64,000 bases of DNA from an uncultured Alistipes sp. (lineage in GTDB: Bacteria > Bacteroidota > Bacteroidia > Bacteroidales > Rikenellaceae). The stretch spans positions 81,323 through 145,322 of the forward strand of contig CAJTLJ010000006.1 of the NCBI GenBank assembly GCA_910577475.1. The letters are read 5' to 3'. Positions 32,612 through 42,242 of this stretch are shown one piece after another; positions within the stretch are counted from its first letter, which is position 1, and each line of letters starts with the position of its first letter. The translations under genes were made by a program, and so were the position numbers. The notes below the pieces were generated by a model, which was given only the letters and a program-made list of their open reading frames with translations, had not been told where the DNA came from and searched no databases.

Positions 32612-33504
32612 TGGAAAACTTACTACTTACCATCCTGACATTGTGCGTGTTGGGAATTCTGGCCGCGGTGATTCTCTATTTCGTGGCCCAGAAGTTCAAA
32701 GTGGAGGAGGATCCCCGTATCGACGAGGTCGAGAAGATGCTGCCCGGTGCCAACTGCGGCGGCTGCGGCTTCGCCGGCTGTCGGGGTATGGCCGATGCTC
32801 TGGTAAAGCGCGATGACATCTCGGCGCTCTTCTGCCCGGTGGGTGGCGGCGACGTGATGAAGGCTTGCGCTTCCTACCTCGGCAAGGCCGCTCCGGAGAA
32901 GGAACCGCAGGTGGCTACGGTGCGTTGCGGCGGCACGTGCGAGAAGCGTCCCCGCACCAATACTTTCGACGGCGCCAAGTCGTGCGCCGTGGCATCGTCG
33001 CTCTACGTGGGCGAGACGGGCTGCTCGTTCGGCTGCCTGGGCTTCGGCGACTGCGTGGATGTCTGCCAGTTCGGAGCCATCGCCGTGAACCCCCGGACGG
33101 GGCTGCCGGAGGTCGATCCCGACAAGTGTACGGCTTGCGGCGCCTGCGTGAAGGCCTGCCCCAAGCACATCATCGAGCTGCGCAAGAAGTGGCCGAAGAA
33201 TCGGGCCGTCTACGTGTCGTGCGTCTCGAAGGACAAGGGTGCCGTCGTGATGAAGGCTTGCAAGGCCGGCTGCATCGGCTGCGGCAAGTGTGCCAAGGTC
33301 TGCCCGTTCGGCGCCATCACTGTCGAGGGCAATCTGGCCTACATCGATCCGCAGAAGTGCAAGCTCTGCCGCAAGTGCGTGAACGAGTGCCCCACGGGCG
33401 CCATCAGGCTCGTAGGCATGGAGCCGCTGCCCAAGGAGCCGAAGCCGGCGCCCGCCGCCGCTCCCAAGGCCGCTCCCGCCCCGAAGGCTGAATCCAACGA
33501 ATAA
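32611..33504 (+). CDS. rnfB: Rnf complex subunit RnfB (polyferredoxin)
   Basis: 297 aa. An N-terminal membrane helix (residues 3-27) is followed by the [4Fe-4S] domain ANCGGCGFAGCRGMADAL with a distal Cys (ALFCP). Several further Cys clusters follow: CLGFGDCVDVC, CTACGACVKACP, CIGCGKCAKVCP and CKLCRKCVNECP. A Pro/Ala/Lys-rich tail ends the protein. It is the proposed entry point for electrons from reduced ferredoxin. The operon order rnfBCDGEA is complete. Confidence 0.95.
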   Translation: MENLLLTILTLCVLGILAAVILYFVAQKFKVEEDPRIDEVEKMLPGANCGGCGFAGCRGMADALVKRDDISALFCPVGGGDVMKACASYLGKAAPEKEPQVATVRCGGTCEKRPRTNTFDGAKSCAVASSLYVGETGCSFGCLGFGDCVDVCQFGAIAVNPRTGLPEVDPDKCTACGACVKACPKHIIELRKKWPKNRAVYVSCVSKDKGAVVMKACKAGCIGCGKCAKVCPFGAITVEGNLAYIDPQKCKLCRKCVNECPTGAIRLVGMEPLPKEPKPAPAAAPKAAPAPKAESNE

Positions 33505-33520
33505 ATAAAAAAGAGAAGAT

Positions 33521-34870
33521 ATGAAGACATTTCCAATGGGCGGCGTTCATCCGCAGGAAAACAAGTTGAGCCGGGCGGCGACCATCGAGGCGCTCGCCCT
33601 GCCCGATGTGGTCAACATTCCGCTCGCACAGCATATCGGTGCTCCGGCCGTTGCCAAAGTGGCTAAGGGCGACAAGGTGCTCACCGGTCAGCTGATCGCC
33701 GAGGCGGGCAGTTTCATGTCGGCCAACATCCACTCGCCGATCTCGGGAACGGTGACGGCCGTGGACATGGTAGCCAACGGCCAGGGGTTGCGCCAGATGA
33801 TGATTACCATCAAGCGAGAGGGCGACGAGTGGGTCGAGACCGTCGACCGCTCGACCGAGCTCCGCAAGCAGTGCGACCTCTCCTCGCAGGAGATCATCGC
33901 CAAGATCAAGGAGGCCGGTATCGTGGGTATGGGCGGCGCTACGTTCCCTGCGCACGTCAAGCTGTCGGTTCCTCCCGGTAAGAAGGCCGAGTTCCTGATT
34001 ATCAACGGTGTGGAGTGTGAACCCTACTTGACTTCCGACCACCGCACCATGCTTGAGCGCGGCGAGGAGCTGCTGGTGGGCGTCACCATCCTGATGAAGG
34101 CGATCGGAGTGACCGAGGCCTATATCGGTATCGAGAACAACAAGCCCGACGCCATCGCTCACCTGGGCGAGCTGGCGAAGAGCTATCCCGGCGTACACGT
34201 GACCCCGCTCAAGGTGCAGTATCCGCAGGGCGGCGAGAAGCAGCTGATCGCGGCCGTAACGGGCCGTCAGGTGCCCCCTCCCCCCGGTCTGCCTATCGAC
34301 GTGGGTGCCGTGGTCTGCAACGCTTCGACGACGGTGGCCGTCTACGAGGCCGTGCAGAAGGACAAGCCGCTCATCGAGCGCGTGGTTACCCTGACCGGCA
34401 AGAGTGTGAAGAATCCGAAGAACCTGCTGACCCGCATGGGCACTCCGATCCGCTCGCTCATCGAGGCTGCGGGCGGTCTGCCCGAGGATACGGGCAAGGT
34501 GGTGAACGGCGGTCCGATGATGGGTCGTGCGATGGTAAACCTCGACTCGCCCGTGACGAAGGGCTGCTCGGGCGTGACGATCCTGAGCGAGAAGGAGGCC
34601 GTGCGCGGCGTCGCTTCGAACTGCATCAAGTGCGCCAAGTGCGTGTCGGCCTGCCCGATGGGTCTGGAGCCTTTCCTGCTCTCGAAACTCTCCCGCAAGA
34701 AGGATTGGGAGACGGTCGAGACCAACCGTATCACCGACTGCATCGAGTGCGGCAGCTGTCAGTTCACCTGCCCGGCCTACCTGCCGCTGCTGGACTGGAT
34801 CCGTCTGGGCAAGCAGACTGTGATGGGCATCATCCGTGCCCGCGCGGCCGCCAACGCCCCCAAGAAGTAG
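33521..34870 (+). CDS. rnfC: Rnf complex subunit RnfC (NADH/FMN/Fe-S)
   Basis: 449 aa peripheral subunit that exchanges electrons with NAD. FMN/NADH-binding glycine-rich segment GIVGMGGATFPAHVKL near residue 135, VECEPYLTSDHR, and two [4Fe-4S] motifs CIKCAKCVSACP and CIECGSCQFTCP near the C-terminus. Length is typical of Bacteroidales RnfC, without the long proteobacterial C-terminal repeats. Confidence 0.95.
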   Translation: MKTFPMGGVHPQENKLSRAATIEALALPDVVNIPLAQHIGAPAVAKVAKGDKVLTGQLIAEAGSFMSANIHSPISGTVTAVDMVANGQGLRQMMITIKREGDEWVETVDRSTELRKQCDLSSQEIIAKIKEAGIVGMGGATFPAHVKLSVPPGKKAEFLIINGVECEPYLTSDHRTMLERGEELLVGVTILMKAIGVTEAYIGIENNKPDAIAHLGELAKSYPGVHVTPLKVQYPQGGEKQLIAAVTGRQVPPPPGLPIDVGAVVCNASTTVAVYEAVQKDKPLIERVVTLTGKSVKNPKNLLTRMGTPIRSLIEAAGGLPEDTGKVVNGGPMMGRAMVNLDSPVTKGCSGVTILSEKEAVRGVASNCIKCAKCVSACPMGLEPFLLSKLSRKKDWETVETNRITDCIECGSCQFTCPAYLPLLDWIRLGKQTVMGIIRARAAANAPKK

Positions 34871-34907
34871 CCGGAACGTAAACGCGAATTAACAAAAAAA
34901 GAAAACT

Positions 34908-35882
34908 ATGGCAAATAAACTTTTCGTTGCACCTTCGCCGCACGTCCACGGCCCGGAGTCGACGCAGAAGATCATGCGCGACGTGATTATCGCTCTGCTC
35001 CCCGCTCTGGTCGTTTCGGCTACGGTGTTCGGTTGGGACGTGCTGCGCGTGACGGCTATCGCCATCGCCAGCTGCGTCCTCGTCGAGTACCTCATCCAGA
35101 AATTCATGATGAAGGGTGAGTGTACGCTGGGCAACCTCTCGGCCGTCGTAACCGGTCTGTTGCTCTCGTTCAACCTCCCCGCCTCGATTCCCTGGTGGAT
35201 CGTCGTCATCGGCTCGGTCGTCGCTATCGGCATCGCCAAGATGTCCTTCGGCGGTCTGGGCAAGAACCCCTTCAACCCCGCTCTGGTGGGCCGTGTGTTC
35301 CTGTTGATCGCCTATCCCGTACAGATGACTACCTTCCCGGCCGTCTCCGGCAGCTGGACCGACGCTCTGTCGGGCGCTACGCCGCTGGCCGCCATGAAAT
35401 TCCAGAGCGAGGCCGCCATGTCGTCGCTCAACATGGGACAGATGTTCGGCGGTCAGATCCCCGGTTCGCTGGGCGAGGTGGCCGCGCTGGCGCTGCTGGT
35501 CGGCTTCGCCTACCTGCTCTGGCGCAAGGTCATCACGTGGCACATTCCCGTGGCCGTGCTGGGCTCGATGGCCGTGTTCGCGCTGCTGGTGGCCTTCGGC
35601 CGCGGCATGTCGGGCGTGGCGCTCTACGAGTTCCCGCTCTTCCACCTGCTGGCCGGCGGTGCCGTTCTGGGCGCTGTCTACATGGCTACGGACTACGCGA
35701 CTTCGCCCATGACCCGCAAGGGCATGCTGATCTACGGCGTGGGCATCGGCGTCATCACGATGCTGATCCGTCTCTGGGGTGCCTATCCCGAGGGTATGTC
35801 GTTCGCCATTCTGCTGATGAACGCCGTGACGCCTCTGTTGAACAAATATGTCAAACCTACTCGCTTCGGCTTGAAAAAATAG
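34908..35882 (+). CDS. rnfD: Rnf complex subunit RnfD
   Basis: 324 aa integral membrane flavoprotein with about ten helices. The covalent FMN attachment motif SGAT is present (DALSGATPLA, T158). ATDYATSPMT near residue 262 is another family signature. Part of the ion-translocating core, homologous to NqrB. Confidence 0.95.
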   Translation: MANKLFVAPSPHVHGPESTQKIMRDVIIALLPALVVSATVFGWDVLRVTAIAIASCVLVEYLIQKFMMKGECTLGNLSAVVTGLLLSFNLPASIPWWIVVIGSVVAIGIAKMSFGGLGKNPFNPALVGRVFLLIAYPVQMTTFPAVSGSWTDALSGATPLAAMKFQSEAAMSSLNMGQMFGGQIPGSLGEVAALALLVGFAYLLWRKVITWHIPVAVLGSMAVFALLVAFGRGMSGVALYEFPLFHLLAGGAVLGAVYMATDYATSPMTRKGMLIYGVGIGVITMLIRLWGAYPEGMSFAILLMNAVTPLLNKYVKPTRFGLKK

Positions 35883-35894
35883 GAGGACAAAGAG

Positions 35895-36560
35895 ATGAAA
35901 AGTACACTTTTTAATATGGTGGCCGTCCTGTTCTGCATCACTCTGGTCGCTTCGGCGGGTGTAGGCGGCGTCTACCAGATCACCAAGGAGCCTATCGAGC
36001 AGGCCAATGCGCAGGCTGTGACCGAGGCCCTGAACCAGGTGCTGCCCGCCTTCGACGCGAAGACCGAGCAGGAGCTCATGATCGACGAGATGCCGATCGT
36101 AGCCTACACCGCCACGAACGGCGGCGATGTGGTCGGTTATGCCGTCAAGACGATGACCAAGAAGGGTTTCGGCGGTCCGATCACTCTCATGGTGGGATTC
36201 GATGCGGCCGGCACGGTGCTGAACGTGAATGTGCTGGCGCAGACCGAGACCCCGGGTCTGGGCACCAAGATGGCCGACGAAGGAAATCCGCTGATCGCGA
36301 GCTTCCAGGGCAGAAACCCCGGTGAAATGACGCTGGCCGTGAAGAAGGACGGCGGCGACGTGGATGCCCTGACGGCAGCCACGATCTCGTCGCGCGCCTA
36401 CGTGGATGCCATGGCCCGTGCCTACAACGCCTACCGGCAGGTGGCCTTGCAGGAGCATGACGCAGACGTCATCTCCGGCGCCACGCAGCCAGTGAAGGCA
36501 GACGAAACAACCGAACAGACGGGCGAAGAAGACGCTCGGGAAGGAGGTAACAATGAATAA
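35895..36560 (+). CDS. rnfG: Rnf complex subunit RnfG
   Basis: 221 aa. One N-terminal membrane helix (about 8-28) and a periplasmic FMN-binding domain. The covalent FMN site fits DALTAATIS with T163; the common form is TGAT, so Ala replaces Gly here. GFGGPITLMVGFD and TPGLGTKM are family signatures. The acidic C-terminal tail overlaps rnfE by 8 nt. Confidence 0.94.
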   Translation: MKSTLFNMVAVLFCITLVASAGVGGVYQITKEPIEQANAQAVTEALNQVLPAFDAKTEQELMIDEMPIVAYTATNGGDVVGYAVKTMTKKGFGGPITLMVGFDAAGTVLNVNVLAQTETPGLGTKMADEGNPLIASFQGRNPGEMTLAVKKDGGDVDALTAATISSRAYVDAMARAYNAYRQVALQEHDADVISGATQPVKADETTEQTGEEDAREGGNNE

Positions 36561-37137
36561 ACTGCAACTGATTCTGAGAGGCATCGTCAAGGAGAATCCG
36601 ACCTTCGTACTGGTGCTCGGCATGTGCCCCACGCTGGGTACGACCACTTCGGCCGCAAACGGCTTCGGTATGGGTGTGGCTACGATGGCCGTGCTCATCA
36701 TGTCGAACTTCGTGATTTCGCTGGTGAAGAACGTGATCCCCGACAAGGTGCGCATCCCCTCCTTCATCGTCATCATCGCGTCGTTCGTAACCATCATCCA
36801 GATGCTGATGCAGGCCTACGTGCCGGCGCTCTACGCCTCGCTGGGCGTCTTCATCCCCCTGATCGTGGTGAACTGCATCATTCTGGGCCGCGCCGAGGCC
36901 TTCGCATCGAAGAACGGAGCCTTCGACTCCATCCTCGACGGTGTGGGTATCGGCCTGGGCTTCACCTTCTCGCTGACGGTGATCGGCGCCCTGCGCGAGA
37001 TCCTGGGCGGCGGCGCCATCTTCGGCTATCAGCTCGGCATCTCCGACTACACGCCGCTGATCTTCGTGCTGGCTCCCGGCGCCTTCTTCGTGCTGGGCTA
37101 CCTGATGGTTTTGTTTAACAAATATCTCAAGAAGTAG
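36553..37137 (+). CDS. rnfE: Rnf complex subunit RnfE
   Basis: 194 aa, about six membrane helices, homologous to NqrD. FVLVLGMCPTLGTTTSAANG near the N-terminus carries the conserved Cys thought to help hold an intramembrane iron-sulfur cluster with RnfA. It overlaps rnfG by 8 nt and ends 2 nt before rnfA. Confidence 0.95.
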   Translation: MNKLQLILRGIVKENPTFVLVLGMCPTLGTTTSAANGFGMGVATMAVLIMSNFVISLVKNVIPDKVRIPSFIVIIASFVTIIQMLMQAYVPALYASLGVFIPLIVVNCIILGRAEAFASKNGAFDSILDGVGIGLGFTFSLTVIGALREILGGGAIFGYQLGISDYTPLIFVLAPGAFFVLGYLMVLFNKYLKK

Positions 37138-37139
37138 TT

Positions 37140-37721
37140 ATGGAACAGGTATCATATTTCGCAATCGTCATCGGCGCTATCTTCGTCAATAACGTCGTTC
37201 TGTCCCAGTTCCTCGGCATCTGCCCCTTCCTGGGAGTGTCGTCGAAGGTGGATACGTCGCTGGGCATGAGCGCCGCCGTGACCTTCGTCATGGCCCTGAC
37301 GGCCGTGGTGGCCTGGTCGATCCAGGAGTTCATCCTCGTTCCGTTCGGCATCGAGTACATGCAGACCATCGTCTTCATCCTGGTTATCGCCGCGCTGGTG
37401 CAGATGGTCGAGATCATCCTGAAGAAGGTCTCCCCGTCGCTCTACCAGGCGCTGGGTATCTTCCTGCCGCTCATCACGACCAACTGCGCCGTGCTGGGTG
37501 TGGCGATTCTGATGATTCAGAAGGAGTTCACCCTGTTGCAGAGCGTTACCTATTCGGTGGCTACCGCTGTCGGTTTCGGCGTGGCGCTGGTGCTCTTCGC
37601 CGGTATCCGCGAACGCCTCGATTTCGAGGATGTTCCCGCAGCGCTGAAGGGCGCCCCCGTGGCTCTGGTTACGGCCGGAATTCTGGCTATGGCCTTCATG
37701 GGCTTCTCGGGTCTGGTGTAA
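37140..37721 (+). CDS. rnfA: Rnf complex subunit RnfA
   Basis: 193 aa, six membrane helices, homologous to NqrE. NNVVLSQFLGICPFLGVS with the conserved Cys near residue 26 and TTNCAVLGVAIL near residue 115 are diagnostic; the two Cys can share an intramembrane Fe-S cluster with RnfE. Last gene of the operon, with a terminator 24 nt after the stop. Confidence 0.96.
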   Translation: MEQVSYFAIVIGAIFVNNVVLSQFLGICPFLGVSSKVDTSLGMSAAVTFVMALTAVVAWSIQEFILVPFGIEYMQTIVFILVIAALVQMVEIILKKVSPSLYQALGIFLPLITTNCAVLGVAILMIQKEFTLLQSVTYSVATAVGFGVALVLFAGIRERLDFEDVPAALKGAPVALVTAGILAMAFMGFSGLV

Positions 37722-37744
37722 CGATTCCGCTTCGAATCCTCATC

Positions 37745-37777
37745 GCGGGCGGCCGACCATTCGGCCGCCCGCTTTTT
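37745..37777 (+). terminator. Terminator of the rnf operon
   Basis: 12-bp perfect stem GCGGGCGGCCGA/TCGGCCGCCCGC with loop CCAT, followed by TTTTT. Confidence 0.93.
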
Positions 37778-37897
37778 ACGGGGCGGGGCGAGGACGGCCT
37801 GCCGGGACCGGCCGTTCGGTTTGCGGGAAAAACGATCGGTTCGTGATGATTTTTCCGGAATTCGTTGAATTTATTTCCTTTTCAGCCCCCGGTGTCT

Positions 37898-37905
37898 TAA
37901 TTTTG
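37898..37905 (+). promoter_or_regulatory. -7 box (TAATTTTG) of the surface lipoprotein island
   Basis: TAATTTTG matches TAnnTTTG, 33 nt before the ATG at 37939. It decides the start, since a longer in-frame opening from 37843 would contain the promoter. The -33 element is weak. Confidence 0.55.
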
Positions 37906-37938
37906 CAAACGGTGAAACAGAATATTTTCCGAGAAACC

Positions 37939-39717
37939 ATGACCGAATATACGAAAAGAGTTGTTTTTGGCTGGATGTCGTCGCTGGCGGTGCTGCTTGC
38001 GGGATGCGCGGAGACGCAGGTCGAAGAGCCCCGGCCCGGCCCGGTAAGCGTGCGGGTCGCGGCCGCCCGCGAGATCACCCGCACCGAGATCGAGGAGAAC
38101 GGAACGGTAACCCGCTGGAGCCCCGACGACCGGATCGCCCTATGGGCTTCGGACGGCTCGGCGCTCGCCCTGACCGCGGAGCCCTTCGCGCTGTGGCACT
38201 TCGGCGAGGAGTATCCCGAGGCGTGGTTCACGGCGCAGATCGACCCGATGGCCGAGGGGCGCTATACCTACTACGGAGCCTATCCCGAGCCTGATGCCCT
38301 CTCGGGCACCGTGGCCGAATACGATCTGCCGGCCGTGCAGGACGGATCGAAGAGCATGCGCCGCGCCGTTATGGTGGCCCGCCCCGCCGAAGGGGAGGCC
38401 CTGACGGGTGCCGCGAACGGTGAGCTCCGCCTGAGTTTCGTCCATAAGCTCCATATCCTGAAGATTACGATTCCCGAGCAGAAGAACCTGCTCGGCCAGC
38501 CGATCCGTCGGCTCGAGCTCGATTTCGGACGACCGGTCGCCGGCCGGCTGACGGTCGATGTCAGCGACCCCGAGGCACCCGCCGCCCTCACCGAAGGGAA
38601 GTCGGTGCTGTCGCTCGATTTCCCGACGCCGGTCGATGCCGGTGCCACGATCTTCGCCGTGATAGCTCCCGTCGATCTCTCCGACGGGGAGGTTTCGTTC
38701 CGGGCCTATTCGCAGGCCTGTGAGTCGGAGTCGATCTCCATGCCGGGCAAGCATTTCCTTGCGGGTCATACGACCCCCATCCGGCTGACCATTCCCGCAA
38801 TGCGGAAGGCGACTTATATCGACTTCTCCTTAGGTACGGGTGAGCTGAACCACTTGGGCGAGGAGCCCCGGTCGTTCCGCATCCGCCTGCTCGACGGCGG
38901 GTCGTTCCCCGGCGGCGAGACCGAGCTGGAGTTCGCGTCCGACGATTCGAACCGCTACGAGTACGCATTCGTGGGGGAGTTCGCGGATAACCTTTCGGGC
39001 AAACGTTTCGAGGTAGTCTTCACTTCGGACCACGCCGTCGTGCGCAGCGAATACCGGATGCCCGACGTGCAGGTCTACGGCCGCACCGTCGTGCCGGCGC
39101 TGGAGGTGCCCTATCTCTTCTTCGAGGATTTCTCGGGGCTCTCGGCCTCGTTCGAAAACCGGTCGGAGTTCTCGAACTCCGATACGGTGAACGCCTCCGC
39201 CATATCGCTCGGCAGTTATGCGCTGGAGGGCTGGTTCGGCGCCCGCATCGGCGGCCTCGCAGGCGGCAATATTCGCATCGCTTCGCGTGTGGAGATGGGC
39301 TTGTGGGCCCGGAATGTCATGCTGGGCCGGGTCGATTCGGCTCCGCTCGCCAATCTGACGGCTCCGGCGAAGATTCGGGTTACCTACGACTATGCCGGCG
39401 ACTACTTCGAGGGCGTCGGCTCGGGCGGTTTCCCCGTGTATTCCGCCGGATGCAGCCGAACGGCCGTGAAGAACGGATCGGATGCCATCGAACGGGTGGC
39501 GGAGAACGTGAACGGAATCGTTCTGGCTTCCGACGGCAAACACGACAACAGCGCCATGTACGGAGTCACTCCGCATACGGAGAGCTATACGATGGAGGCG
39601 TGCGATGCGGAGACCCGCCTGAGCTGGAGCGTGACGAACAACCGCGCGAGCAGTTTCGCCGGCAACGGCCAGTACTGGCTCTACATCGACAACGTGCGGG
39701 TCTCGATCGTTCCGTAA
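37939..39717 (+). CDS. Fimbrillin-like surface lipoprotein
   Basis: 592 aa. SPII signal with lipobox LAGC (Cys23). Residues ~35-290 resemble the fimbrillin/Mfa-like N-terminal domain: EITRTEIEENGTVTRWSPDD followed by RIALWASDG, then YTYYGAYPEP and, later, LRLSFVHKLHILKITIP. The C-terminal ~200 residues start with a choice-of-anchor-like YLFFEDFSGL and end in WLYIDNVRVSIV, a jelly-roll-type fold. Type V pili subunits share the N-terminal pattern, so the protein may be a pilus-like or adhesive lipoprotein; polymerisation is not shown. First gene of the seven-gene island. Confidence 0.78.
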   Translation: MTEYTKRVVFGWMSSLAVLLAGCAETQVEEPRPGPVSVRVAAAREITRTEIEENGTVTRWSPDDRIALWASDGSALALTAEPFALWHFGEEYPEAWFTAQIDPMAEGRYTYYGAYPEPDALSGTVAEYDLPAVQDGSKSMRRAVMVARPAEGEALTGAANGELRLSFVHKLHILKITIPEQKNLLGQPIRRLELDFGRPVAGRLTVDVSDPEAPAALTEGKSVLSLDFPTPVDAGATIFAVIAPVDLSDGEVSFRAYSQACESESISMPGKHFLAGHTTPIRLTIPAMRKATYIDFSLGTGELNHLGEEPRSFRIRLLDGGSFPGGETELEFASDDSNRYEYAFVGEFADNLSGKRFEVVFTSDHAVVRSEYRMPDVQVYGRTVVPALEVPYLFFEDFSGLSASFENRSEFSNSDTVNASAISLGSYALEGWFGARIGGLAGGNIRIASRVEMGLWARNVMLGRVDSAPLANLTAPAKIRVTYDYAGDYFEGVGSGGFPVYSAGCSRTAVKNGSDAIERVAENVNGIVLASDGKHDNSAMYGVTPHTESYTMEACDAETRLSWSVTNNRASSFAGNGQYWLYIDNVRVSIVP

Positions 39718-39751
39718 AACCGAAAAAGAATTGAACCAAAATAGCTGAATT

Positions 39752-40495
39752 ATGAAAAGAGTATGTTTGAGCCTGATGGCGATGCTGGTGCTGGGCGGCT
39801 GCAGCTCGGAGAGCACCGAGTTCTCCGTCGACGGCGGCTTCGGCTACGTGGCGCTCGACTGCGGGGCTTCGGACGAGACGATCGCCCGTGCAGCCGTAGC
39901 GATAACTCTTCCCGAAAAGGGGGATTTTTCGCTGACGATCCGCGGCGTGGATGTCGACTACGAGCGGAGCTGGACGAAGTTCTCCGATTTCGTGTCGGCG
40001 GACAACCTGCTGGCGGCCGGTAACTATACCGCCTCGGTGGCCTGGGGCGACGCGGCGCAGGAGGGGGTGAACAAGCCCTGCTACGCCGGCTCGCAGACGT
40101 TCCGCATCGAGGCGCAGCGGGTGACACCGGCGACCGTGACGGCCTATCTGGGCAATGCGCAGGTGCTGGTGACCTTCACCCGGGCCTTTACGGACTATTT
40201 CCACGACGAGCTCTTCACGCTCACTTCGGCCGCCGGCCATGCCTTCGAATTCACGGCGGCCTCGGAGGATGCGGTGTTCATCGCCCCCGGGCGCTTCACC
40301 CTGACGGGCAGGGCCCTGACCCAGAACGGCGCGGAGTTCGCCTTCCCCGAACAGAGCCGCAACGCTGAGGCGCGCTATCGCTATACCTACAAGTTCGACC
40401 TCTCGACGGCCGGCAAGGCGACGGTGACGATCTCGCTGGACGATACGGTCATCGAGGAGGTGGTGATCGATACCGAACTCAACCCCGAATCCTGA
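39752..40495 (+). CDS. DUF4493-type lipoprotein, short form
   Basis: 247 aa. SPII signal MKRVCLSLMAMLVLGGC with SSESTEF after the Cys. One domain follows (GFGYVALDCGASDETIAR, then NLLAAGNYTASVAWGDAA, then SQTFRIEAQRVTPATV), matching the DUF4493 pattern of a beta-sandwich built around AGxYxxxV and a late FxVxxGxxTPV. It shares this layout with the next two genes and looks like the minimal member of the set. Surface location is inferred. Intergenic gaps on both sides are about 30 nt, consistent with one operon. Confidence 0.8.
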   Translation: MKRVCLSLMAMLVLGGCSSESTEFSVDGGFGYVALDCGASDETIARAAVAITLPEKGDFSLTIRGVDVDYERSWTKFSDFVSADNLLAAGNYTASVAWGDAAQEGVNKPCYAGSQTFRIEAQRVTPATVTAYLGNAQVLVTFTRAFTDYFHDELFTLTSAAGHAFEFTAASEDAVFIAPGRFTLTGRALTQNGAEFAFPEQSRNAEARYRYTYKFDLSTAGKATVTISLDDTVIEEVVIDTELNPES

Positions 40496-40521
40496 CCGAC
40501 GAATAATAAAACATACGCCAT

Positions 40522-42231
40522 ATGAAAAAATTGATTCGAAACGCATTCGCGCTCCTCGCGGCTCTCGGAGCCGTGACGGGCTGCGTCAGTGAAAAGATAG
40601 AGTTCGGCGGACCCGGGCCCGTTGCCGGAGACGAGGCGGGCTACGTGGCCTTCGGCGAGGGAGGCCTGACGGTCATCACCGATGCCGAGATCGTGCGTGC
40701 CGACGTGCCCGACGTGGATACGTTCCTCTGCGGGATTATCGACGAAAGGACCGGGGCATCGGTCATGAGTTTCGCCTACGGCGACCGCCCTGCGGAGCCG
40801 ATCTCCCTCAAGCCCGGCAGCTACCGGCTGACCGTAGAGTCGGGCAGCGTGCCCGAACTGGAGTGGGAGAGCCCGGTCTATGCCGCCGTGCAGCCCTTCG
40901 CGATCGTGAAGGGAAAGACGACGACCCTTCACGACATCAAGTGCAAGCTGGCCAACATCAAGGTGACCGTGGGTTACGACGCCGATCTGAAGGGTCTGCT
41001 GGAGGAGGGGTCGAAAACCTCCGTCACGGTGGGGGCCAACCGGATGGAGTTCCCCTATACGGAGCAGCGGGCCGCCTATTTCAAGGCGGCGGCCGCAGAA
41101 AATACGATGGTGATCGACATGTCGCTGACCCTGAACGGCAAGACCTCCTCCATGTCGCACACGATTCCGGGCGTAAAGGCCGGGCAGTGGCGCAAGATCA
41201 CGGTCAACATGCCGCATGTCAACGAGGGCAACGTGGTCTTCGATATCGTGATCGAGACCCTGACGCTCGACGAGGAGATCGTGGTCGACGTGGCGCAGTA
41301 CCGCATCGCCGAGGAGACGATTCCCGACGGGAAGCCCGAAGATCCGCTGGCTCCCTCGATCGTCTGGGAGGGCCACGATCTGTCGGAGACCACCTGGCTC
41401 AAGGCTTCGATGTTCAATGAGGAGGGAGACTGCACGATTCCCTTCGTGATCGACGTAACGGCCCGCGGCGGCGCCTCCATTCAGGCGTTCGTCGTCGGGA
41501 TCAGCTCCACCAGCAATGCCTTCATGGCCTCGCTCGCGGAGATGAACATCGAGCGGAACTTCGATCTCTGCCAGGTGACGGCCGCGTCGAACCCCCAGCT
41601 GAACACGGCGCTGAAGATGATCGGATTCCCGACCGGTGCGGGCGTGAAGGGCAAGACCTCCGTTCCGTTTGACCTCCAGAACGTGATCGGCATGCTCTAC
41701 GGATTCGATGGAACGCACGACTTCGAACTGACGATCACCGACTCGGAGAACCGCGTCAGCACGGAGACCCTTTCGCTGCTGGTGGACAGGAGCGGCGAGG
41801 GCGGCGATGAGTCGGGCGCCCCGACCATCGAGTGGCTCGGCAACGATATCAGGCACCCCCAGTCCATTGACGAAACCACCGAGGTGAAGATCGAGGTGCG
41901 GGCTCCGGCCGGTATCGCGCAGTTCTACGTGGACATCGACTCCGACGTGCTGACTGCGGACGACCTGGCCTCCGTCGGGCTGGCCTCCCATCTCGACCTG
42001 GTGAATCCCGAGCCCTCCTACGAAGAGTTCCTGGGCAATCTGTTCCCCATCAAGGATCAGGTGAAGGATCAGACCTTCATTTCGGGCGATACGTTCGACA
42101 TCACCCAGTTCATGGGCATGCTGATCGGCCTCTCCGGCGGCGGTAAGGGGTATGCCAACTTCAAGCTCTCCATCACCGACAACAGCGGCCGGACCGGTGA
42201 GGAGACGCTGCAACTGCTTATCAACCAATAA
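40522..42231 (+). CDS. DUF4493-type lipoprotein, long form
   Basis: 569 aa. SPII signal with lipobox VTGC (Cys22). The N-terminal ~230 residues repeat the DUF4493 layout (AGYVAFGEGGLTVITDAE, KPGSYRLTVESGS, QPFAIVKGKTTTLHDIKCKL). Two further beta-rich domains of ~130-140 residues follow, both starting with APSIVWEGHDL/APTIEWLGNDI and ending in ITDSENRVSTETLSLLVD/ITDNSGRTGEETLQLLIN, an internal duplication. No catalytic motif is recognised. 11 nt upstream of the next DUF4493 gene. Confidence 0.8.
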   Translation: MKKLIRNAFALLAALGAVTGCVSEKIEFGGPGPVAGDEAGYVAFGEGGLTVITDAEIVRADVPDVDTFLCGIIDERTGASVMSFAYGDRPAEPISLKPGSYRLTVESGSVPELEWESPVYAAVQPFAIVKGKTTTLHDIKCKLANIKVTVGYDADLKGLLEEGSKTSVTVGANRMEFPYTEQRAAYFKAAAAENTMVIDMSLTLNGKTSSMSHTIPGVKAGQWRKITVNMPHVNEGNVVFDIVIETLTLDEEIVVDVAQYRIAEETIPDGKPEDPLAPSIVWEGHDLSETTWLKASMFNEEGDCTIPFVIDVTARGGASIQAFVVGISSTSNAFMASLAEMNIERNFDLCQVTAASNPQLNTALKMIGFPTGAGVKGKTSVPFDLQNVIGMLYGFDGTHDFELTITDSENRVSTETLSLLVDRSGEGGDESGAPTIEWLGNDIRHPQSIDETTEVKIEVRAPAGIAQFYVDIDSDVLTADDLASVGLASHLDLVNPEPSYEEFLGNLFPIKDQVKDQTFISGDTFDITQFMGMLIGLSGGGKGYANFKLSITDNSGRTGEETLQLLINQ

Positions 42232-42242
42232 CGGATAGGATC

